Shown: one piece after another, positions 21,845 to 29,489 of the stretch
Layout of the letters: each line of letters starts with the position of its first letter
How positions within the stretch are numbered: position 1 is the stretch's first letter
Notes under the pieces: model-generated
Told to the model about the DNA's origin: nothing
The model's input: the letters and a program-made list of their open reading frames with translations, nothing else
The model's database searches: none
Assembly: GCA_025642065.1 (NCBI GenBank)
Contig: JAODUP010000481.1
Location: 332,001-396,000 of the forward strand
DNA from: Paralvinella palmiformis
Lineage: Eukaryota > Annelida > Polychaeta > Terebellida > Alvinellidae
Direction: 5' to 3'
Length of the DNA: 64,000 nt
Translations under genes and position numbers: made by a program

Positions 21845-22792
21845 GATCAACCAAGTGTAACTAATGCCAAGTAGATTTTGTGACACTCAATCTGTTTAAT
21901 ACAACAGATAATCATGTTTGATGAACTGGGCCTGATTTAAATAGATTTAAACATCAGGGACATAGAAATACACACTGAATTTTGCTCACAGGGGCATAGA
22001 TGTCAGTTTAAATTAAACTGAATCCAATTCACCTGACAAGTCTTTTACTATAGAACTAACCGTCTTCAGCAAATTCAGAATAGTGCAGCTTGCATGGTGA
22101 CAAATACTCAAAAATATGACCATATCACCCTAATTCTTCAAAAACTACACTGGCTACCTATTAGACAGTGTATCCATTTGAAGATTTTATTAATAACTTA
22201 TAAATCTATTAATGATATGGCATCAGAATACCTGTGTGAATTGGTGTCTATTAAAAAGTCATCCTGAAAACTAAGGTCATCCAGTAACATACTATTACGG
22301 TTGTCTGTGTCTTGGCTCAAGTCATATGGTGATTGTGCATTTAGTGTTGCAGCCCCCACTTTGTGAAATAGGTTGCCGGCAAATATTAGAAATAAAATTT
22401 AAATCTGTTCTAAAAGCACACCTGTTCAAGGTTGCTTTCACAGATAAATAAGGGTTTTTAAAGACATATCATTTTGGTTATTATTATATTACACATTATT
22501 TGTACAGCACCTTTGAATGGTTCCTGCTTAGGTGAGGGCACTTTATTAAATAGATATTATTATTATTACAGAATTGCATAAAACTCTGGCAAAATAAAGT
22601 GGCCAATTTGAACTAAGCACTTTGCTTATGCTTACTTTCATATAATAAGCTTTCACTTTATTAAAGATAACACTAACCAGTTATATAGACAGTTGCTCCA
22701 GCCTGTCCTAGCTGTAAGGCTACACCCTTTCCAATACCACGTGTGGCACCAGTCACCAAGCAGACCTTACCACCCAAAGGTCTCGCCATCAT
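11047..22792 (-). CDS. DHRS1: Dehydrogenase/reductase SDR family member 1-like (DHRS1), complete, 9 coding exons
   Basis: A short-chain dehydrogenase/reductase using NAD(P)(H) to reduce or oxidise carbonyl/hydroxyl substrates. Vertebrate DHRS1 is a membrane-associated ER enzyme acting on steroids and xenobiotics; substrate and location here are inferred. Exons: 22678-22792, 19846-19904, 17839-17982, 14888-14967, 14579-14711, 13872-14027, 13689-13758, 11551-11631, 11047-11180. All introns are GT-AG and the phases join to 323 residues, against 313 in human DHRS1. The cofactor loop TGATRGIG is at 14-21, NNAYA at 99-103, Asn128 in the VNSVG helix, Ser158 in NISS, and Tyr171-x3-Lys175 in PYGVGK. 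The family-typical SLWPGSVKTE (about 198-207), SGK near 243-245 and the C-terminal SKF also match. The ATG directly follows a splice acceptor, so a 5' UTR exon lies upstream. No disabling change is seen. Confidence 0.95.
11551..11631 (-). CDS. DHRS1: DHRS1-like coding exon 8
   Basis: Residues 253-279 plus one base. SGRILLSADVAKEYNIRDIDG matches the DHRS1 'SGKVLPSCDLARRYGLRDVDG' block. Confidence 0.95.
11961..11973. repeat. Poly-G tract
   Basis: A run of about 13 G inside the last-but-one DHRS1 intron. It has G-quadruplex potential but lacks the multi-tract arrangement. Confidence 0.8.
12424..12534 (+). mobile_element. tRNA-like SINE head hosting a nested SINE
   Basis: GTGGCTCAGTGGTTAGAG is an A-box-like promoter and GGCTTGAATCC a weak B box about 40 bp later. 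The element is interrupted by the minus-strand SINE at 12547-12687. Its identity as a SINE rests on the box pair only. Confidence 0.45.
12547..12687 (-). mobile_element. SINE family 1 copy (nested, with 12-bp target duplication)
   Basis: Minus-strand copy of the most frequent SINE in the window, in DHRS1 intron 7. Shared blocks are the tRNA-like head (GGTCTAAGTGGAAGCGTG), the CTGAAGGGTGTTTCATC centre and the GCACAAAGTGGCCAT 3' part. It is bounded by identical CTTTAACAGCCT copies at 12535-12546 and 12688-12699, the signature of LINE-driven target-primed insertion. CpGs of the consensus are mostly decayed here. Confidence 0.9.
12700..13688. other. Intron 7 remainder of DHRS1
   Basis: No second gene supported. 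A 106-codon minus-strand frame (12779-13099) has no recognised motif and overlaps no conserved feature. A GATGATACTGAACTGT phrase near 13262 recurs loosely at 24254. Confidence 0.4.
13689..13758 (-). CDS. DHRS1: DHRS1-like coding exon 7
   Basis: Residues 230-252 plus one base. GESPEFSGKVIVGLAQ matches the 'ETTELSGKCVVALA' part of the family. The acceptor is the AG of AGACAG, chosen because it keeps phase with exon 6. Confidence 0.9.
13872..14027 (-). CDS. DHRS1: DHRS1-like coding exon 6
   Basis: Residues 178-229, phase 0 at both ends. DRMAVDCAHELR and SLWPGSVKTE are the substrate-side helix and the Pro-Gly loop after beta strand 6, as in DHRS1. Confidence 0.95.
14579..14711 (-). CDS. DHRS1: DHRS1-like coding exon 5
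   Basis: Completes Arg133 and encodes residues 134-177. Contains the catalytic Ser158 (NISS) and the YGVGK motif with Tyr171 and Lys175. Serine and tyrosine are 13 residues apart, as usual in the family. Confidence 0.95.
14888..14967 (-). CDS. DHRS1: DHRS1-like coding exon 4
   Basis: Residues 107-132 plus two bases of codon 133. The FWEHDDNMWDTVNSVGLR segment matches the DHRS1-specific 'FWE....MWD.IN.VGLR' block, which sets this protein apart from generic SDRs. Confidence 0.95.
15000..17797. other. DHRS1 intron 3, repeat-derived sequence
   Basis: Between 16060 and 16370 the sequence is dominated by short iterations of (CA)ATTCCAATTCC. A perfect hairpin with 12-bp arms sits at 16196-16226. 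A weakly protein-like plus frame follows at 16560-16660 (ELIKDAEFSEVI), then G-rich sequence at 16920-17210 and 17500-17560. These look like old transposon debris; no family assigned. Confidence 0.45.
16196..16226. repeat. Perfect 12-bp-arm hairpin
   Basis: CCTACTTGGAAT and its exact complement are separated by 7 bases. It lies inside the ATTCC-rich block and may be the tip of a foldback element. Confidence 0.85.
17798..17833. repeat. (TA)18 microsatellite at the DHRS1 exon 3 donor
   Basis: An uninterrupted AT run ends five bases from the exon/intron boundary at 17838/17839. On the transcript strand the donor reads GTAAGTATATAT…. Confidence 0.95.
17839..17982 (-). CDS. DHRS1: DHRS1-like coding exon 3
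   Basis: Residues 59-106 in phase 0 at both ends. Contains the CDHTDD strand end that packs near the adenine ring, and the structural LVNNAYA motif. The donor GTAAGTAT runs straight into a (TA)n tract. Confidence 0.95.
18279..18304. repeat. (AT)13 microsatellite
   Basis: Uninterrupted AT dinucleotide run in DHRS1 intron 2. Confidence 0.95.
18640..18753. mobile_element. hAT-like terminal inverted-repeat end (solo)
   Basis: Contains repeated GGGCAAGT motifs in both orientations and ends TTCTGGCCCTG, the complement of CAGGGCCAGAA. The same arrangement, CAGGGCCA near the tip followed by paired CTTGCCC/GGGCAAGT, occurs at both ends of 20929-21787. It is read as one surviving end of the same DNA-transposon family. 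CAG-type tips are common in hAT elements, but no transposase is visible. Confidence 0.5.
18819..19147 (+). mobile_element. mariner-type transposase relic
   Basis: Plus-strand translation gives EYYQKVLHHLCDAV, KRLDLWKSGEW, a stop, then LHDDNAQVHSLHLVQDIL, QAPYSPDIDPCDFWLFPKLK and MELKGSQFGS before a TGA at 19080. This is the C-terminal half of a mariner transposase: the second catalytic Asp (HDDNA) and the third (PCDFW) are exactly 34 residues apart, the DD34D spacing of mariners. The N-terminal helix-turn-helix part and the first Asp block are missing, and stops interrupt the frame, so it is dead. It sits on the strand opposite to DHRS1. Confidence 0.9.
19166..19350 (+). mobile_element. SINE family 1 copy
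   Basis: Full-length type with the head GTGCCTCCAAGGTCTAACTGG, a B-box-like GAGCTCGAATCTC, the centre CATATCTGAAGGGTGTTTC and the tail GTGACCGTAAATCATCAATC. An 8-bp direct repeat GTGTGTGG at 19158-19165 and 19351-19358 is the probable target duplication. It lies just downstream of the mariner relic. Confidence 0.9.
19500..19600 (+). mobile_element. LINE 3'-tail fragment ending in (ATT)n
   Basis: TACCTTAGAATGGCTCCTGTTATTAAGGG… followed by ATT repeats resembles the 3' ends of the LINE tails at 22500-22569 and 31640-31700 (CTTTGAATGGnTCC…). Only the terminal part is present. Confidence 0.5.
19846..19904 (-). CDS. DHRS1: DHRS1-like coding exon 2
   Basis: Completes codon 39 and encodes residues 40-58 (RTLKRTNNIPGSLEDTAKE). 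The Arg after YITG corresponds to the position that often governs NADP preference. Acceptor TTCTAG, donor GTAATC. Confidence 0.92.
20929..21787. mobile_element. hAT-like inverted-repeat transposon, about 860 bp
   Basis: The left end begins CAGTAGGCCATTAGATT… and the complement of the right end begins CAGGGCCATTACATT…. Both continue with GCCC-CTTGCC-GGGCAAGT modules, so the tips are diverged inverted repeats containing subterminal palindromes. Flanks do not show a convincing 8-bp duplication, so exact borders are tentative. The interior holds a 50-codon plus frame at 21285-21439 (MAHMELDLVLQLPII…) of unknown function, possibly a transposase leader, followed by a GTGAGT that could be a donor. 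Confidence 0.55.
21800..21838. repeat. (TA)n microsatellite
   Basis: About 19 TA units immediately right of the hAT-like element. Confidence 0.95.
22040..22569 (+). mobile_element. LINE reverse-transcriptase C-terminal fragment with 3' tail
   Basis: Plus-strand translation reads RTNRLQQIQNSAACMVTNTQK, ILQKLHWLPIRQCI, LITYKSINDMASEYLCELVSI, SSSNILLRLSVSWLKSYGDCAFSVAAPTL-NRLPANIRN. This is the C-terminal domain of a CR1/L2-like LINE, with three or more stops or frame shifts. It ends with CACCTTTGAATGGTTCC and an (ATT)n tail at 22556-22569. It closely matches the minus-strand element at 31640-32866. Confidence 0.88.
22678..22792 (-). CDS. DHRS1: DHRS1-like coding exon 1
   Basis: Residues 1-38 plus the first base of codon 39. 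It holds the Rossmann-fold cofactor motif TGATRGIG. Acceptor AG is at 22793-22794, directly before ATGATG. The second Met (residue 2) could equally serve as the start. Donor is GTTAGT. Confidence 0.95.
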
Positions 22793-23234
22793 CTGTAAAT
22801 GATGAAAAATGTTAGCACCTATCATAAATATGATATATGATCACCACTTATGGCATATTGAAGAATTAAAATGATTAGACAGCTATACATAAACAGTGAT
22901 GGGGGTCAATTCCATTCTGTTGATTCACAAGTACACAAATTCCAAATACTAGTTAGTATGATTTTAAATAATCTACTCAAACACCTAAAAGGTACTTATT
23001 TTGTTAAATGATTTATACTAGAATATATACACTGACATTAAACAATACAGTATACATGGACTGATGGAGTGAATAGATAAAAACTGAAAGGGAAGAATAA
23101 AATATACTGAACATCGAGTTATCTTCTGGATTCAAATCCCATTCATTATGAGTTCTAAATTCTATCTCCATTTTATTTAAACCAACTCTGTTTCAAAAAT
23201 TCGATCGATTCATCAATTCTAATTTTGGAATAGA

Positions 23235-23424
23235 TGATGATGATTGGTGTTTTATGGCCACTTTTGTGCACATGGTAGGCTAAATGGGCCGAGCAACCTC
23301 CAAATATAATGAAGCAAGGTCAAGGATGAAACAACCTTCAGATATACCCACGCTGGGATTCAAACACGGGTGGTAGTGATCTGTGGTCAAGCACGCTACT
23401 ACTAGACCACAGAGGCACCCCCAA
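23235..23424 (-). mobile_element. SINE family 1 copy with 15-bp target duplication
   Basis: Minus-strand copy spanning the 3' part (GGCCACTTTTGTGCACATGG, complement) to the tRNA-like head (GCACGCTACTACTAGACC, complement). It is bounded by identical TAATTTTGGAATAGA at 23220-23234 and 23425-23439. It lies just upstream of the first DHRS1 coding exon. Confidence 0.93.
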
Positions 23425-23984
23425 TAATTTTGGAATAGAAATGATTTCATGACTGCATCTCAGAAAACAGGATGATAAGTAGATACACAATTGTGTAATG
23501 AGGATGGAGTATATAGCCAAGTTCTGATGATCATCTGTGTATTATGATAAGTTGTGTATTGGTTTGATTTATTTTTTGTGCATTCCCTGATGCCGTAGCA
23601 TTGTGGGCTTTGCACGACATAATTAACATGCTTTCATTTATACATAGAATACAAGTTATGTACATAAATGTATAAAATTAATAACTGAATAATGTGTGTT
23701 GTGTTGATATAAATTTACATATAAACATAGAGTTTTAGTGTAATATGCATTGAGAATTTGCTATCCTAGAATCTTTTTGTTTTTATTATATATTCTTGTA
23801 CTGTGTAAAACAGTGCAACATTAACATATACTGACAATGCTATATGCCCTAGTGTTATTAAATTAGTGAGTTATGTATTCAGCTGATGTAGGATGACAAA
23901 TAAGAGAGTTAATATCATCCGTTATGTAAAAAGCTGATTTATTATGATCAGGTATGTCATTCAGTCATAACAATGATTTGTCAA

Positions 23985-24176
23985 TTGATGATGATGACGA
24001 CGACTGATGTTTTATGGCCACTTTTGTGCACATGGTAGGCTAAATGGGCTGAGTGACCTCCAAAGGTAATAAAGGGAAGTCAAAGATGAAACACCCTTCA
24101 GACATTCACATGCAGAGATTTGAACTCAGGAGGTACTGATCTGTGATCCAACATGCTACCAGTTAGAGCATGGAGG
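23985..24176 (-). mobile_element. SINE family 1 copy
   Basis: Minus-strand full-length-like copy with a (GAT/GAC)n tail at 23985-24003, TTTTATGGCCACTTTTGTGC, GGGCTGAGTGACCTCC and a tRNA-like head ending near GTTAGAGCATGG. Consensus CpGs are largely TG or CA here (CACATGCAGAGATTTGAAC). Confidence 0.88.
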
Positions 24177-24637
24177 CAAAGTGAGTGGGGTTTAATGACA
24201 GTTAAGAGTAGGAAGATCTTTTTCTATAATGATCTAGTATGGAGCAGAGAGATGATGCTGAACTGTTTATAAAATAAATTTATATACATGTACAAATTTA
24301 ACATGGGTTTATCCCAAACACTGTTAGTCATGCAGTATTTATTTTATGATTTTGCCTCACAGTGAAACCATATGAAAATGTTTAAACATTATCATAAAAC
24401 AGGTTGTACTGAAGATCCTTTGATGTGTTAGCATAGTTTTGTATATGCATTTTTTATCTCTGTGAAGCTGAATAGATAACATTACTCAAAAGAAGACACA
24501 GTTTTATATGAGGACTATAAATGAAACGCTACATCATGTCTGCATGCATAAAAATTAGGAATATTGGTATGTTTCAGCACACTGAATAATCAGTGGCAAT
24601 TTCTGGGAGTGGCCATAATTAGTCTTGGTCTCTCTAT

Positions 24638-24661
24638 CACACACACACACACACACACACA
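24638..24661. repeat. (AC)12 microsatellite
   Basis: Uninterrupted AC run in the stretch upstream of the DHRS1 coding exons. Confidence 0.95.
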
Positions 24662-26899
24662 GGTATAAGTTTGATTCAAATCCTGACCTGAAGGTTTATA
24701 GTGCAGTACTTTAACAAATGCACTATCAATCAACCTGGAAATGGAACAAAGAATCTTTGTGCACTTTTAGTTTGATCTGTAACTTTAAAATACTGTCACA
24801 ACGTTTCATCTGTGAATGACAATGAGGCTACCATGATAAGGTGGGAGCATTCGTTATCATATCATTAACTAAGTCACAAAGTTACCAGTAGTAGAGATCA
24901 TCTAGTACTCCTCAACTAATTTATAGACCTCAGTTCAGATACCATGGCCATTAGCCTTCTCTCTCTCTCTCACTCTTGTTTTTGCATTAATAAATGTGAT
25001 AAAGAATGTTTTGTAAGAGCATTTAGACCAGGTGTCCCAGTTTCATCCCTCACATTAAAATAATAAGAATAAATACCGTCACTGTAAATAAAATGTAAAC
25101 AGAACTATAACCACAGATCATATACATGTACTGCTTTTTTAGTAATAATTAAAGTACACTACTTGTTTCTACCATTGAACAATTGAGTTGATAGTTTCTA
25201 CCTTAAACATAGGATAGAAGGACATTTCTGCCCTGTGGACTAATACACAATAATAACCACAGCAATAACCATCCATATAAACAGAAACTTTCCAACCCTG
25301 ATTGGTATCCCCAATAATAAAAGCTTGCTTGCCATGATCGTATTTACATTTATATGGTCAATATTTAATAGAATAGTTTGTATATAAGTTTTTATAACCA
25401 ATTATATCTCCCATTTTATATCAATAAATATTTATTATCTGTGAGTGTATGTTTATTTTACAGATACTCACAGCTAGATTGACCTCTTTGTAAAAAACCG
25501 TTTGTATTACAAAGTGACACAGGGTAACTGTGCAGAATAAATTTTCAGATTATACAACACAATATATAACATATAATATAACTTAACATATTATGACATA
25601 CTATGCACTGTGGCACAAATTGTAGCCTATCATAATTTACTCTGGCAAAATACAATGTATGTCACAAAATCACTTACCAAAACATTTTAAATAATATTAG
25701 AACACATAGTTATATACATAACAAAATATTATATTGTTTTAAAATGTGTCATTAGTTCTGAAATATTACAACACCACACTATATTAGTATATAACAGAGT
25801 ACAACAAACAATATCATATATTACAACATGGTATGAAATGAAGTTCATTTTCAGTTATGTTCAACTATTACTGTTGGTATATTAATTAGTATGCAACTTT
25901 CAATCTGAGTAAAAATACAGACACACACAATTAAATACAAAAATACATGCACTAACTTTTCTATTGTATATTACAAATTTATAATGATATATATGCTGTA
26001 TGGTACTTTCATTTTTTGGTTTTAAATTATACCTGACATATAATATATGTCAAGTGTATTATGACCCCAACATGTTAATGCCTATTTAAATCAGGTTCAA
26101 TAATGGATATAAACTTGACTATAGATGTATCATGCTAAGTAAATTTTCTTATCACAATTAACAGTAGTGTTAAACTATTCTGAGTTGGTAATGTAGGTAT
26201 TACTATTAGTGGGCTATTAGTATTACCAACCCAATATGACAATATTTGTTGAGTATTACTTAATATTAAATAAGCTATTTATAATCTGGTTTATTTGCAC
26301 TAATTAAATAGAATTTAAGAAATTAAAGCAAATCTCCTGACTTCCTTGATACTGGATATACAGAATATAGAGGCATTGCCTGATTGTTTATTCCATTCTT
26401 GATTGGTACTCTTTATTTAAAATATAATTATTATGACAAATCATACTGCCCCGAAAGCCAAAACTTGTCCATTCACACTGTTTACCTTTCTTGTGTTGTC
26501 CCTGTTTGACAACCACAGGACATACAATGAACAAATAAAAATCAACTGACTTGTACACTTATTCAGTGAAAGACCAAGTCCAAAGCAAAAGTATCACATG
26601 TTTGTCATTAAGTTATCGATAAGATGATATTGTAGTTTTATTCTTTATACATTAAATGATTAATTCAAAACACACGTATGTATGTGTGTGCCACTGTGTG
26701 TGTGATTGTTACTTGTATATTAATGTATATTGACCCCCCCCCAAGCTCAGCAGTCTATGGTAAACAGGTTGCACTTTCACGTGACTTTGTTCTAGAAGTA
26801 GAAGTAGTAGAACTTTACCCCAACTGCCAAGGATCACAGCAGTCAAAAGGTCCAAATTTTTCCAGGGATTAATTTCTTGGCTCAGAAAATAATGGGTAA

Positions 26900-27420
26900 C
26901 TGATCATGTTAAATGAGGGTGCCATATTCAGTAACTTAATTAAAATGGAGGCTGCAAAAGAAACCCCACATGAAATGACGTAATATACTCTAGCAGTGCC
27001 AGTGAATGGGGTGTGGTTTGATTACCTACCCTAATATCGCCCAAATACAACTATAATAATATATGGTCATATAAAACTTCGCATACAAAACGTACTCATG
27101 TGAAAAACATAACGAATTTTTATGAGAAACCTTTCAGCTAAGTTCAGGGTCCTATTTTCCTTGATAAACGAATGGAGTCTAGAGTCTAGATCTAACGATA
27201 ACTAAGCTCACTAGGAACTTCGTCACCGCCCATTACGTAACCTAGACCCTTCGTCAATATTTTCACCATTAACACGACGACAGTATACACGCATACATGT
27301 ACACAGTCACAAATGTTATAGATATTTCTGACAGAATATGTCTAGATTTAGTATAAATGCATGAATGCTGGATGGTTGAAGACCATTTATTTAAGGGGAT
27401 AATCGGGGGACAGTTGACCT
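26900..27420 (-). promoter_or_regulatory. Inferred DHRS1 5' end / promoter zone
   Basis: CpG frequency jumps here from under 5 per kb on the left to about 40 per kb on the right. In invertebrates with gene-body methylation such a step usually marks a transcription start. The nearest gene on the left reads away from this point on the minus strand. A possible donor (GTAGGT, minus) lies near 27026. No TATA box or initiator was pinned down, so this is inference from composition only. Confidence 0.3.
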
Positions 27421-27435
27421 TTTGAATGGGTCAGT

Positions 27436-27955
27436 GGTAACCTCAGACTTCGGTAATTTCGGACTGGTAACCTCGGCCCCCATGAACTATAGTAATCTCG
27501 GCCCCTAGACATTTATAGCTATTTCTGACTTGTAGCTTGCCTAATATGTTGATATATACTAGGGATATGTGACGACAATATATGTAAATAAAAGAAATAT
27601 GTTTAATTACGTGGTATTCTGATCTATGTATTATGCATACATTGCCAGTGAAATATTTGTAAATTTAAATATATCATGTTGTGTATGTGTTCGTGTTTGC
27701 GTATATTCTTTAGCACAAACTCGTAAGCTCAGAGAAACACAAATCATGTGGTTGTTACGTCACACACACACAATAACTTATTAAAAACGGGTACGAATAA
27801 CATTAATACTTGCACAATAATAATTACGAATAACAGTACACGACATTCATCCCTCCTAATTTTTGAACATATCCAATCAAAATATAAACCGCATTACCAC
27901 GAAATTACTAGGGCCCGAGGTTACCAGTCCGAAATTACGGAAGCCCGAGGTTACC
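27436..27955. mobile_element. MITE with long, internally repeated inverted ends
   Basis: The left end (27436-27510) and the complement of the right end (27893-27955) share GGTAACCTC, then a GTAATTTCGGACTGGTAACC block followed by TCGG, then a TAGTAAT. The ends are themselves built from repeats of GGTAAyyTCGG. The 380-bp middle has no transposase. Target duplication is unclear. The superfamily is unassigned. Confidence 0.75.
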
Positions 27956-28214
27956 GCAAAGACTATTTATAATATTTAAGCTCTCTGTTTACTGTAATTC
28001 TTTGAATGTACGCGCTTCGCTACGATGCAGTGCGTAATCAAGTTATAATATCATATAATGTTATACACTTCCGGTTGTCCTAATACAAAAGTTAGTTAAC
28101 ATCATTATTAACACTTATAATGTTCAAATATAGAATTTCCCACCTAATATAAGATTGTAGACGGTGAAAAGATCTTAATAAGCTATTGAGACACTGACTA
28201 ATTTGCTCAGTCTT

Positions 28215-28347
28215 CGTAACCAAAAGCCATACCATTTCGTAACCAAAATCCATACAATGTCGTAACCAAAAGCTATGTAATTACGTATCCAAAAGCGATA
28301 CCATTTCGTAAGCAAAAGCTGTGCCATTTCGTATCCAAAACCCAGGG
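28215..28347. repeat. 23-bp minisatellite, about six units
   Basis: Units start at 28215, 28238, 28261, 28284, 28307 and 28330 with consensus CGTAACCAAAAGCCATACCA followed by TTT. Point differences (GTATCC, GTAAGC) show moderate age. Confidence 0.93.
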
Positions 28348-28381
28348 ATATCGCCATGCGAGAAGCCCACGAGGACCGTCC

Positions 28382-28495
28382 ATGTTTGATGAGCCTCCAC
28401 AACTTATCATCCCTGACGACATCGAACCCATAACATTTGACGTTATTGAAGGTGGCACAAAGAGAGGCAATTATAAGCCGATGTTAGTGGCATAA
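28382..28495 (+). CDS. FLYWCH-type zinc-finger leader fragment
   Basis: A 37-codon frame starts MFDEPPQLIIPDD, continues PITFDVIEGGTKRG and stops at TAA after KPMLVA. The 'F.VIEGGTKRG..K' phrase resembles the start of FLYWCH zinc-finger domains that head Mutator-like transposases in invertebrates. The Phe-Leu-Tyr-Trp-Cys-His core is not present, so it is a truncated relic or a first exon. It begins right after the 23-bp minisatellite. Confidence in the family is modest because the match is short. Confidence 0.35.
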   Translation: MFDEPPQLIIPDDIEPITFDVIEGGTKRGNYKPMLVA

Positions 28496-28945
28496 TAATA
28501 ATTGCATAAATAATTATATTATAGTTACATTAGTAATTATATATTAGGCCCAGTATTAAGTTAATTGTATTTAAGGCGACATTTAATATCTATTATTATT
28601 GTAATAATAATATTTTGTATTATGAATATTAATGGTACTATATACATATATATTATAATGATACAATAGTACCTATTATAAAATTTAATATATTGTATTA
28701 GCATGACTTCCAATAATTAGAATGAGATCGTTTTTTAATGTATCATTTAATTCTCGTCTCTTACGTGCGATGTACATGGATAGAGAACATCGAGTGGCCA
28801 CCATCAACCGGTCGATCTTCATGAAGGCTGTCCGAACCAACAACAACGTCCAATTCTATACACACACACCCATACAAACAATTGCAAGTGAAGGTATTCT
28901 CGATTTGGGAATCTTTCACAAATGGTGAAAAATTAGTGTCAGGAC
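28496..28945. other. AT-rich stretch with one unassigned open frame
   Basis: A 68-codon plus frame at 28722-28928 (…LLRAMYMDREHRVATINRSIFM…) has no recognised domain. Confidence 0.35.
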
Positions 28946-28949
28946 TATT

Positions 28950-29269
28950 AGTGACGGATAAGCAGCAGAACCAATGGATCCATAATTGTAGATCTAAGTT
29001 AATTGTCCATCAAAATACCGGGGCAATAACCTGAAAACAATTAATGTTGACGTCATGTATTTCTTTTTCAGATAATCTTTATATTGGATTAAGGATGCAT
29101 TTGCATTTAATTGCGTATATTATTTTGTTTATATATTTATGTGAACTCTCAACATATCGGGGGACAATAATTAATGTCATTTATTTCTATTTCAGATAAG
29201 CACCATTGGACTAAGGATGAAAATGGATTGTGCACATATATATAGGCCTATTATTTTATTAATATATTT
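28950..29269. repeat. Diverged tandem repeat, about three units of 90-130 bp
   Basis: Units begin near 28950, 29038 and 29168. The last two share CAATTAATGT…TTTCTnTTTCAGATAA…ATTGGAnTAAGGATG. Each repeats a splice-acceptor-like TTTCAG. The downstream end is cut by a SINE at 29278. Confidence 0.6.
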
Positions 29270-29277
29270 ATTTCATG

Positions 29278-29472
29278 CAAGAGCGCGTCCGTGGTCTAGT
29301 TGGTAGTGTGTGGAACCACAGATCACTACCACCGGAGTTCGAACTTCGGCGTGGGCATATCTGAAGGGTGTTTCATCTTTGACTTCGCTTCATTACCTTA
29401 GGAGGTCGTTCGGCCCGTTTAGCCTACCATGTGCAAAAAAGTGGTCATAAAACATCAATCATCATCATCATC
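29278..29472 (+). mobile_element. SINE family 1 copy with CpGs intact
   Basis: Full-length copy: GCGTCCGTGGTCTAGTTGG head, GAGTTCGAACTTCGGCGTGG B-box region, GGGCATATCTGAAGGGTG centre, GTCGTTCGGCCCGTTTAGCC and an (ATC)n tail. Flanked by ATTTCATG at 29270-29277 and 29473-29480. It lies outside the CpG-poor domain and keeps the CG dinucleotides that the inner copies have lost. Confidence 0.92.
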
Positions 29473-29489
29473 ATTTCATGGATGTCCTG

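Larger units (their letters stand above)
23440..26900. other. AT-rich CpG-poor sequence upstream of DHRS1 coding exons
   Basis: Over 3 kb with no coding motif. It probably includes the first intron of DHRS1, since a 5' UTR exon must lie upstream of 22794. A CTTACC at 25676-25681 reads GGTAAG on the minus strand and could be a donor, but the flanking sequence is featureless. Confidence 0.45.

Noticed and set aside
29278..29300. Target duplication extending beyond 8 bp at the SINE
   Set aside because: Bases outside ATTTCATG differ on the two sides, so only 8 bp are claimed.
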